Shown piece by piece: positions 27,748 to 35,930 of a stretch of 44,453 bases of DNA. The first letter of the stretch is position 1. The number at the start of each line of letters is the position of its first letter. The notes under the pieces were generated by a model that ran no database searches, had not been told where the DNA came from, and saw only the letters and a list, made by a program, of their open reading frames with translations. The stretch is from Gammaproteobacteria bacterium (GTDB taxonomy: Bacteria; Pseudomonadota; Gammaproteobacteria; Pseudomonadales; Azotimanducaceae): NCBI GenBank assembly GCA_012961165.1, contig DTZW01000035.1, positions 1-44,453 of the forward strand, given 5' to 3'. Made by a program: the position numbers and the translations under genes.

Positions 27748-29625
27748 ATGCGGTTACCAACACTGGTGATGGTTCTATTCCTGCTTGGCGGTTGTCAGGA
27801 AGCATCTGAATCGAACAGTTCCCCCACCGCCCAGGATTCTGGTACACCAATTCTGGCAGTGCCGGCACCCGCTGGCCCGCGGGGAGAAAAGCACGCCCTG
27901 TTTGGTGACTTGCACGTGCACACCATGTACTCATTTGACGCTTTTGTGATGGGCACATTGGCATCGCCTGACGCTGCCTATGACTTTGCCAAAGGCGGAG
28001 TATTAACACATCCGGGCGGATTCGACATGCAATTAGATGTGCCCCTGGACTTCTACGCCGTCACGGATCACGCTTTCTACCTGGGCGCGTTACGTAGTAT
28101 GACGGTTAAGGGCAATGCGCTGTACGAACATGAACTTGCTGAGGGCGTTCGCAATCTGTCTAATGAAAAATCCCGGGGGGCTGCGTTCGCCACGATGCTT
28201 GCGTTTCTTGGCTCAGAACGCCGTGCAGAACTCATTGACCCGGTGTCTTCAACCAGTGCGTGGGATGATATTAAGGCTGCCGCGAATCGCCACAATGATC
28301 CCGGTAAATTCACAGCTTTTCTGGGATATGAATACACCTCATCAGGCGATGCGTTTGAAAATCTACACAGGAACGTCATCTTTAAAGGGGATACTGCGCC
28401 GGACTTGCCATTTTCAAGACTGGACTCCAGGAACCCTGAAGAGTTGTGGCGATGGATGGATGAGCAACGCCTCGCCGGATACGAGTCGCTGGCGATGCCC
28501 CACAATTCAAATGGTTCCAATGGCTGGATGTTTAGTCTGACGGATTTTGATGGCAAACCACTCGATAGTGACTACGCAGATCTGCGTATGCGCAATGAGC
28601 GCCTGGTAGAAAATTCGCAAGTTAAAGGCACTTCAGACACTCACCCTGCTTTGTCACCCAATGATGAGTGGGCGGACTTTGAAATAATGAAAGTCAGAAT
28701 CGCCTCGAACCTGGCAAGCCAACCACAGGGCAGTTACGTGCGCGAAGCGCTACGAAACGGCATCGAATTTCAGGCGAAGAAGGGTTTCAATCCATTTAAG
28801 TTCGGCGTGATTGGCTCAAGCGACACACACAATGCATCTTATGCGGGCGCGGAAGATAACTACTGGAGCAAGATTGGCAGGCTCGATGATGAACCCGTTG
28901 AACGCGGCTCAGTTCCGCTGGCACAACCCGCAGAAGATGGTTCAGTGTACCTTAAGACCTACCGAAACCAGTGGAGCGCCGGTAGCCTGGCTGGTGTCTG
29001 GGCAGAGGAAAACACTCGTACAGCTATCTACGACGCATTGCATCGCAAGGAGACGTTTTCAACTTCCGGTACCAGAATTCAGGTTCGATTCTTCGCCGGC
29101 TATGACCTGCCAGCACCAGATGCCAGTGACTTAATTGATAAAGCCTACGCTGGCGGTGTCCCTATGGGCGGTGAACTTGTGGCAGAGGCAGGCCAATCAC
29201 CGAGCTTTTTGGTATGGGCGTTACAGGACCCCAATAAGTCCGCGCTGCAACGAGTGCAAATTATTAAAGCCTCCGTCCGTGACGGGAACTCCTCTGAGAA
29301 GGTTTTTGATGTCGCCTGCTCCGACGGAGCAAAGGTAAATCCTCAGACGCACCGCTGTCCCGATAACGGTGCCAGAGTAAATCTCACAGATTGCACCGTC
29401 AGCACGGGGGTTGGTGATCCCGAAATGCTTGTACGCTGGGTGGACCCGGAGTTTGACGAATCCGAGCACGCAATGTACTACGTACGGGCGCTGGAGAATC
29501 CAGTTTGTCGATGGTCAACGTGGGATGCGCTGCGGTCCGGCGTTGAACCGAATCCTGCCCTGTCTGCGACTATCCAGGAGCGGGCCTGGACTTCTCCGAT
29601 TTGGTTCAGCCCAGCCTCAGAGTAG
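27748..29625 (+). CDS. DUF3604 domain-containing lipoprotein (PHP-like metal-dependent fold)
   Basis: Lipobox LFLLGGC; FGDLHVHTMYSFDAFVMG, FYAVTDHAFYLG, FTAFLGYEYTS, FGVIGSSDTHNA. Confidence 0.9.
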   Translation: MRLPTLVMVLFLLGGCQEASESNSSPTAQDSGTPILAVPAPAGPRGEKHALFGDLHVHTMYSFDAFVMGTLASPDAAYDFAKGGVLTHPGGFDMQLDVPLDFYAVTDHAFYLGALRSMTVKGNALYEHELAEGVRNLSNEKSRGAAFATMLAFLGSERRAELIDPVSSTSAWDDIKAAANRHNDPGKFTAFLGYEYTSSGDAFENLHRNVIFKGDTAPDLPFSRLDSRNPEELWRWMDEQRLAGYESLAMPHNSNGSNGWMFSLTDFDGKPLDSDYADLRMRNERLVENSQVKGTSDTHPALSPNDEWADFEIMKVRIASNLASQPQGSYVREALRNGIEFQAKKGFNPFKFGVIGSSDTHNASYAGAEDNYWSKIGRLDDEPVERGSVPLAQPAEDGSVYLKTYRNQWSAGSLAGVWAEENTRTAIYDALHRKETFSTSGTRIQVRFFAGYDLPAPDASDLIDKAYAGGVPMGGELVAEAGQSPSFLVWALQDPNKSALQRVQIIKASVRDGNSSEKVFDVACSDGAKVNPQTHRCPDNGARVNLTDCTVSTGVGDPEMLVRWVDPEFDESEHAMYYVRALENPVCRWSTWDALRSGVEPNPALSATIQERAWTSPIWFSPASE

Positions 29626-29627
29626 GC

Positions 29628-30404
29628 ATGATGCGTTGGCTTCGTGAACCGGTTCTGTGGTTTTGTTTGATCGGAGCATTGCTGTTTACCGCCAATCATC
29701 TGCAACAGACGGATCGTATTGTTATTGATGATGCGGTGCGCGCTCGTATCTCTGCGCTATGGCAAGCACAAATGAATCAGCCGCCGACGGAACCTGAATT
29801 ACAATCATTAGTTGATGCCTGGCTCCGGCAAGAGGTGTTGTACCGTGAAGCAGTGCGGCAGGGACTGATGGAGGATGACGATATTGTGCGCCGCAGACTT
29901 GTACAGAAGCTGGGCTTTCTACATCAGTTTTCCGAAGACACACCTGTGAGCCAATCTGAACTCGACGCTTACTACCAGGCGAACATTAAGCGATACACGC
30001 TGCCACAGCGATACAGTTTCAAACAGATTTATCTGTCGAACCCTTTATTGGTTGCATCTGTTCACTCCAGTCTGTTGGCCGGTGAGGACTGGCAAGACCT
30101 GGGCGGTGCCACGCTATTACCGCGGACTTACTTGTCCAAAAATGCGCGTGAAATAACTGTTTTATTGGGGGCCGAGTTCGCATCGCAATTGTCAGAGCTA
30201 GTAGCCGCGAGTTGGACAGGGCCTTATAAAAGCAGTTATGGACACCATCTGGTTTATCTCGAGGAACGCATCGCACCCGAGGCAACGCCACTTTCCTACA
30301 TTACGACAAAAGTTCGCGCAGATCTGATCAGGCAGAAATCCGAAAAGGCCGCCGATGCTCTCTATAGGCAACTACTGAAGCGCTATGACGTGGTCCATCG
30401 TTAG
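29628..30404 (+). CDS. Membrane-anchored parvulin-type peptidyl-prolyl cis-trans isomerase
   Basis: N-terminal TM; LVDAWLRQEVLYREAVRQGLMEDDDIVRRRLVQKLGFL, YSFKQIYLS, GPYKSSYGHHLVYLEER. Confidence 0.85.
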   Translation: MMRWLREPVLWFCLIGALLFTANHLQQTDRIVIDDAVRARISALWQAQMNQPPTEPELQSLVDAWLRQEVLYREAVRQGLMEDDDIVRRRLVQKLGFLHQFSEDTPVSQSELDAYYQANIKRYTLPQRYSFKQIYLSNPLLVASVHSSLLAGEDWQDLGGATLLPRTYLSKNAREITVLLGAEFASQLSELVAASWTGPYKSSYGHHLVYLEERIAPEATPLSYITTKVRADLIRQKSEKAADALYRQLLKRYDVVHR

Positions 30405-31400
30405 ATGAGATGGCTCGTTTTACTGGTGTGCGTGTCCTCCTGCCGGTTGTTTGCTCATGAAGTTCAGCCTGCTGTATTGCAGTTGACCCAGGCTGGCAAT
30501 GGTGTCGATTGGGAAGTCCTGTTTAAACAGCCATACAAACAATCACGGATAGGAGGTGGCTCGTCCTCTTTAAGAGCATTCGATCTGGCCGTGATCACCA
30601 ATTGTGTTGCATCCAAGGGGCGCCAGCGCACTAGCGGTGTGATGCTCGAGCAGAGGTTTACTCTGGAATGCATCGATGCGCCGCTGTCAGTGATGAGTAT
30701 CAAAGGTATTGAGCAGACATTGGTCGACGTTATCGTTACCGTGAACTACAGGCAAGCGGCCACAACCCGTTACCTGTTGAATGCACGCCAGCCAACCATC
30801 GAGTTTTCATCTGACACCGCCGTCCCGATTTTCCTCTTACTTGGAATTGAGCATTTACTACTCGGTTTTGATCATGTGTTGTTTGTGCTGGTGCTTTTGT
30901 ATCTCGTGCCTGGTTGGAAAACCCTGCTTGGCGTGGTGACAGCATTCACCGTTGCGCATTCGCTGACGCTTGGTTTGTCAGCATTTCAGTTGATCACCAT
31001 ACCTCAGGCGCCGGTTGAGGCACTAGTCGCTCTTAGTATTGTACTGCTGGCGCGAGAAGCGTTATCTTCAAAGCGCACGCTGATACGCGCCCAACCGTGG
31101 TTAGCAGCATTTGCATTCGGCCTGCTGCATGGCCTGGGGTTTGCGGGCGCATTGTCAGCAATTGGATTACCGGATGAAAATGCAGTTGGCGCATTGTTCC
31201 TGTTTAACGTTGGCATCGAGCTTGGACAGCTGACGATCCTCGGTCTGGTGTTTGCTTTGGTTTTCGTTGGCGCCCGATTTGGCCTAAAAGTGACGTTGCA
31301 TTCATGGCAGCCCATGGGGTTAATGCAAGTTCCCTTGTATCTGGTGGGTGGGATATCTACGTATTGGTTTGTTGAGCGATGTGTGCAGATAGTGGGTTAG
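30405..31400 (+). CDS. HupE/UreJ family membrane protein
   Basis: Signal peptide; FLLLGIEHLLLGFDHVLFVLVLLYL, TAFTVAHSLTLGLSA, FGLLHGLGFAGAL. Confidence 0.9.
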   Translation: MRWLVLLVCVSSCRLFAHEVQPAVLQLTQAGNGVDWEVLFKQPYKQSRIGGGSSSLRAFDLAVITNCVASKGRQRTSGVMLEQRFTLECIDAPLSVMSIKGIEQTLVDVIVTVNYRQAATTRYLLNARQPTIEFSSDTAVPIFLLLGIEHLLLGFDHVLFVLVLLYLVPGWKTLLGVVTAFTVAHSLTLGLSAFQLITIPQAPVEALVALSIVLLAREALSSKRTLIRAQPWLAAFAFGLLHGLGFAGALSAIGLPDENAVGALFLFNVGIELGQLTILGLVFALVFVGARFGLKVTLHSWQPMGLMQVPLYLVGGISTYWFVERCVQIVG

Positions 31401-31440
31401 CGGGGCATTACCCAGGTCTTCACAAACCAGTATTTCGTTT

Positions 31441-31460
31441 TGTATCACAATAGTGATACA
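31441..31460. promoter_or_regulatory. Perfect palindrome TGTATCAC-AATA-GTGATACA, candidate operator of the GntR-PurM gene
   Basis: 8-bp perfect arms ending 9 nt before ATG 31470; an extra half-site TGTATCA lies at 31464-31470. Possible -35 TTCACA at 31419-31424. Confidence 0.65.
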
Positions 31461-31469
31461 GTTTGTATC

Positions 31470-32876
31470 ATGAAAATAAGCGTTCAAACCAGCATTGCAG
31501 CACCAGTCTTCCAGCAAATTGTCGACCAGGTCCATTTCGCTATTTCTGCCGGTGAATTATTGCCTGGTGAGCGCCTTCCCAGCATCCGCGCTGTCGCAAC
31601 GGAGCTCGGCATTGCGCCGAATACAGTGGCCAAGGCTTATCGCCAACTGGAATTTCGCGGCCTGATTACCGCGCACGACCGTTCAGGTTACTCGGTTCTG
31701 GCAGCAGTACCCGACAGCCGCTATCAGGCCAGGGGTGTAAGCGCGGACAAGACGGAAGTCCATAACGCCGTGGATAAACTTGAACAGGGCCTCTTTCCAG
31801 GTGCGTTCTGCAAAGTGACCGAAGACTTCCTTTCCGGTGACCCTGCAAAGTGCAATGTTATTCATGCCGATGGTGCGGGAACAAAATCGATAGTCGCCTA
31901 CCTTTGGTACAAGGAAACCGGTGATGCTTCTGTCTTTCGCGGCATCGCACAAGACAGTATTGTCATGAACCTGGATGACCTGCTTTGTGTTGGCGTGAAC
32001 GGCAGGATCCTTATTTCCAATACTGTTAACCGCAACGCACTGAACTGCCCGGGAGAAGTTATTTCCGAGCTCATCGACGGCACTGAAGCATTTCTCGAGT
32101 CCATGAGAGAACATGGCATCAACATTTATTCGGGTGGCGGTGAGACGGCAGACGTCGGCGACCTGACAGGAACCCTGGTTGTGGATTCCTGTGCAGTGGC
32201 GGTCATGGACAAGGCAGATGTCATCACAAACGATATCACCCCGGACCTTGCGATCATCGGGCTATCTTCTATCGGCCAGGCAAATTACGAACAACATGCC
32301 AACAGCGGTATGGGCAGTAACGGCCTGACAAATGCGCGCCATGACATGCTTTCCTCCCATTACGCCGACAACTATCCTGAGGCTTTCGACGCCAACCTGG
32401 ACCCTTCACTTGTTTACTGCGGGCCATATCGACTGTCTGACTCACTGCCTGGCAGTGAGTTTTCCGTTGGCGAGGCCATCCTTTCACCCACAAGAACCTA
32501 TGCCCCAGTCATCTATCAACTAAGAGAAGCACTGGGGGATCATGTTAAAGGGGTCATTCACTGTTCCGGTGGTGCGCAGACAAAATGCCTGCGGTTCGGC
32601 ACCGGCGTACATTACATCAAGGATAGTCTCTTCGAGGTCCCGCCTCTGTTCTCCGCGATTCAGGCTGTCTCTGGAACCGGATGGGAAGAGATGTTTAAGG
32701 TTTTCAATATGGGACACCGGATGGAAGTTTACCTGCCCCGGACAAAAGCAGATGAAGCAATACGGATTGCATCCGGGCTCGGTATCGACGCAAAAGTGAT
32801 CGGACATACAAAAGTGGCGGATGGCCCCAACGCACTCACACTGACCGATACCGCCGGACGCCAGTTCCGGTACTAG
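31470..32876 (+). CDS. Fusion protein: N-terminal GntR (YtrA-like) winged HTH + AIR synthase (PurM)-related enzyme domain
   Basis: Residues 1-78: [53 protein letters not shown]; residues 83-468: [85 protein letters not shown]. One uninterrupted frame. Confidence 0.9.
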   Translation: MKISVQTSIAAPVFQQIVDQVHFAISAGELLPGERLPSIRAVATELGIAPNTVAKAYRQLEFRGLITAHDRSGYSVLAAVPDSRYQARGVSADKTEVHNAVDKLEQGLFPGAFCKVTEDFLSGDPAKCNVIHADGAGTKSIVAYLWYKETGDASVFRGIAQDSIVMNLDDLLCVGVNGRILISNTVNRNALNCPGEVISELIDGTEAFLESMREHGINIYSGGGETADVGDLTGTLVVDSCAVAVMDKADVITNDITPDLAIIGLSSIGQANYEQHANSGMGSNGLTNARHDMLSSHYADNYPEAFDANLDPSLVYCGPYRLSDSLPGSEFSVGEAILSPTRTYAPVIYQLREALGDHVKGVIHCSGGAQTKCLRFGTGVHYIKDSLFEVPPLFSAIQAVSGTGWEEMFKVFNMGHRMEVYLPRTKADEAIRIASGLGIDAKVIGHTKVADGPNALTLTDTAGRQFRY

Positions 32877-32988
32877 CCAAGATTCAGCTGGCGGTAGCCA
32901 ATCCAACTCCACAGTATTATCCTATGTCACCACCATCGCCGGCTGACCTAAAATCCGGCGTTCGATCTGCTAAGAGGAGTGTTGGCCA

Positions 32989-34242
32989 ATGGCCCAGATA
33001 GAATTTGAAGAATGCTTGCGAATTCTTGTAGAGAAGGAGGGCTCTGACCTTTATTACAGTGTCGGCGCACCCCCGTCCGCCAAGTTTCATGGCACCCTGA
33101 ATCAGATTTCCGATATTCCCATGCTGCCAGGTGAAATCGCAGTAATCGCCAACAGTGTGATGACTGAAGAGCAGCGAAATGCCTTCGAGGATAACCCTGA
33201 GTGTAACCTCGCTATTTCCCGGAGTGGCCTTGGCCGGTTTCGGGTCAACATTTTCAAACAGCGTAATGAATACTCCATGGTCATCCGGCGACTCGGTGAC
33301 AGCCTGCCAAACCACAAAGACCTGGGACTGCCTCCCGTTCTGCCAAAGCTCATCATGTCCAAGCTGGGTCTAATACTGTTTGTTGGCGGAACCGGTTCCG
33401 GTAAGTCTACATCCATGGCTGCGCTAATTGATTACCGCAACCAAAAATCCAAAGGGCACATCATCACGATTGAAGACCCTGTCGAATTCACGCATCCCCA
33501 TAAGGGTTGCATCGTCAACCAACGTGAAGTGGGTTCTGACACCAACAGTTGGCATGAAGCATTGGCCAACACACTGCGCCAGGCGCCTGACGTGATACTG
33601 ATTGGTGAGATACGGCACCAGGAAACCATGGAGCATGCCATGGCCTTTGCAGAAACAGGCCACCTTTGCCTCTCTACCCTCCACGCTAATAATTCTAACC
33701 AGGCGATGAACCGGATAATCAACTTCTTCCCTAAAGAACGTCACACCCAGCTTCTAAAGGATCTGTCACAGAATCTGCGAGGCATCATTTCCCAGCGCCT
33801 GGTTAAAACAGTCGACGGTAAACGTGCTGCGGCGATTGAAATACTGCTGGGGACCCCGCGGGCTGCTGACCTTATTGCAAAAGGCGATGTCGGTTCTCTC
33901 AAAGAGTTAATGGAGAAATCACCCGAACAGGGTATGCAGACCTTCGATATGGCCCTGTTCAAACTCTATAAATCAGGGCAAATCACACTTGAGGAAGCAT
34001 TAAAAAATGCAGACTCCAAGAACAACCTCCGATTGAGAGTCACTCTGGACGCTAAGAAACCTCAGGGAAAAGGCAAAGAAGCAACCAGCCAAGCAGCACC
34101 ACCCAAAGCAGCCACACCGCCGCGCGCCAAGTTTAACGTGGCGGGGGAGAAACCAGCCAAGGAAGAGGCACCAGCCGAAGGTATGGAAGGGTTCTCCCTA
34201 CTGTCCATCGAAGAAGAAGAAGAAGAAAACCCATCGGATTAG
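32989..34242 (+). CDS. pilU: PilT/PilU-type retraction ATPase (PilU-like) with C-terminal Ala/Lys/Pro-rich and poly-Glu extension
   Basis: FEECLRILVEKEGSDLYYSVGAPPSAKFHG, Walker A GGTGSGKST, VNQREVGSDT, LRQAPDVILIGEIR, AETGHLCLSTLHANN; tail ...GMEGFSLLSIEEEEEENPSD. Confidence 0.88.
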   Translation: MAQIEFEECLRILVEKEGSDLYYSVGAPPSAKFHGTLNQISDIPMLPGEIAVIANSVMTEEQRNAFEDNPECNLAISRSGLGRFRVNIFKQRNEYSMVIRRLGDSLPNHKDLGLPPVLPKLIMSKLGLILFVGGTGSGKSTSMAALIDYRNQKSKGHIITIEDPVEFTHPHKGCIVNQREVGSDTNSWHEALANTLRQAPDVILIGEIRHQETMEHAMAFAETGHLCLSTLHANNSNQAMNRIINFFPKERHTQLLKDLSQNLRGIISQRLVKTVDGKRAAAIEILLGTPRAADLIAKGDVGSLKELMEKSPEQGMQTFDMALFKLYKSGQITLEEALKNADSKNNLRLRVTLDAKKPQGKGKEATSQAAPPKAATPPRAKFNVAGEKPAKEEAPAEGMEGFSLLSIEEEEEENPSD

Positions 34243-35087
34243 TTCAGCTTCTCAGACAATGACTGGTAAAAGTTAGAGACGATAGGAAGGGAATAGGTCG
34301 ACTTTCGCGCGACGAAGCGGACAGGCCTGTGAAGGCCTTTTTCCCCAAGGTTGATCAGGCAGGATTCCGGCACTTTAAGCGTCTTCGCAACACCAATAGG
34401 CACCATCCCGTGACCAAACCCCGCAATAGCCATCTGCGCAACACTGAAAAATGATTCCAGGGAAACTTCCCGCTTAATTCGGAGCTTCCCGACCTCATCC
34501 TGGAATGATCTCCAGGCACCCGAATAGTCCTCGATTGTTATGACACCCAACTCGCCGCGGCTGGGAAACGTTATGGGTTCCAGACCAGACGGGATAATGA
34601 CCATTGGCTCCATGGTAAGGACTTCAGATTGAAGATCGGTATCCAGCGTGTCGGACCCGGTACAGACGCCAACCATGAATTCACCGGAACGAATCCGGTC
34701 AAGCACAACCGGTGTCCGGTGAGTGTGGAACACAAAGCTCACTTCAGGCATATCGGTTCTAACCTGGTAAAACACTTCCGGGCCCCAGGACGACAAAATG
34801 GCATCCGATACCCCAATGACCAATTCACCCTTACCGCTCGCCACTTCATGGATAAATAAATCCCTCAATTCCGACAGAACCGGAGAGATCTTGTCGACCA
34901 GGTGCTGGCCGTGTTGGGTAAGCTCGACTCGCCGGCCCTTCTTCTGGATCAGCTTCCGATTGTAGTAACGCTCAAGCGTAGAGATTCGCTTACTCACCGC
35001 AGACTGCGTGATGCGAAGCTCGGTACTTGCTTCCATCATGGTGCCGGTACGTGCAAGCGTCAGTAGGGTTTCCAGGTTCTCAATCAT
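34239..35087 (-). CDS. LysR family transcriptional regulator
   Basis: MIENLETLLTLARTGTMMEASTELRITQSAVSKRISTLERYYNRKLIQKKGRRVELT. Track start 35171; ATG 35087 aligns with LysR N-termini. Confidence 0.92.
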   Translation of the reverse strand: MIENLETLLTLARTGTMMEASTELRITQSAVSKRISTLERYYNRKLIQKKGRRVELTQHGQHLVDKISPVLSELRDLFIHEVASGKGELVIGVSDAILSSWGPEVFYQVRTDMPEVSFVFHTHRTPVVLDRIRSGEFMVGVCTGSDTLDTDLQSEVLTMEPMVIIPSGLEPITFPSRGELGVITIEDYSGAWRSFQDEVGKLRIKREVSLESFFSVAQMAIAGFGHGMVPIGVAKTLKVPESCLINLGEKGLHRPVRFVARKSTYSLPIVSNFYQSLSEKLN

Positions 35088-35198
35088 GTATTCAATCCAG
35101 GGACACTCATTCCACAGATTCATTAATTCCAAAGTTGCATGCATTGTATTCCAACGATTCTCTTTTCTCATCTATAAAGAACACGCAGACTGCGCCTA

Positions 35199-35930
35199 AT
35201 GACTTACTTACTACTTGTTCTTGCAACTCTTGCGACCAGTATCATCTCAGGCGTCCTCAGTATGGCGGGTGGAATGATCCTGATGGGCGTGTTCGGCTTC
35301 TTCCTGTCAGTACCTGCAGCTATGGTGCTTCACGGGGTCGCGCAGACTTTTTCCAACGGCTCACGGGTCTGGCTCTATAGGCGCCATATAAAATGGCGGG
35401 TGCTGGGCTACTACTCTATCGGCGCATTCGCAGTTCTTGGCCTTTTTGCAACACTGACATTTGTACCCAGCATTGGACTGGTTTTTATCCTGATTGGCTG
35501 CTTCCCTTTTCTCGCACTTATTTTGCCAACGTCCATCAATCTGGATATGGAGCGGGGTCCTGTGTCTTTCTTTTCAGGCGTCATCGTCACAACCGCGCAG
35601 ATGTTGGCCGGAGCATCAGGACCGGTACTGGATATCTTTTATGTAAAAAGCGAGATGTCGAAGGAAGCCATTCTGGGTACCAAAGCAGTCACCCAGACTC
35701 TGGGGCATATCCTGAAGTTGATTTATTACGCGATCATCATGACCATCGCCAGCGATCTGATTCCTGTCTGGGTAATTCCCGCTGTAGTCGCTGCTGCAAT
35801 ACTTGGTAATTACTGTGCAAGCCTGCTCGTCACCCGCATGAGTGACCACCAGTTTAAAAAGATTGGCCGCTACGTCATCAGGTTCATCTGTGTCATCTAC
35901 ATCGGCAAAGGTGTTGCAGAACTGATTTAG
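35199..35930 (+). CDS. TauE/SafE family (sulfite/anion exporter) membrane protein
   Basis: ATSIISGVLSMAGGMILMGVFGFFLSVPAAMVLHGVAQTFSNGSRVWLYRRHIKW, multiple TM. Confidence 0.88.
   Translation: MTYLLLVLATLATSIISGVLSMAGGMILMGVFGFFLSVPAAMVLHGVAQTFSNGSRVWLYRRHIKWRVLGYYSIGAFAVLGLFATLTFVPSIGLVFILIGCFPFLALILPTSINLDMERGPVSFFSGVIVTTAQMLAGASGPVLDIFYVKSEMSKEAILGTKAVTQTLGHILKLIYYAIIMTIASDLIPVWVIPAVVAAAILGNYCASLLVTRMSDHQFKKIGRYVIRFICVIYIGKGVAELI

Noticed and set aside
27581-27769. 62-aa ORF in the hisH-DUF3604 gap as a real gene or transposase remnant
   Set aside because: No recognisable transposase motif, overlaps the DUF3604 start, and no target-site duplication or terminal repeats beyond one 9-bp inverted repeat.
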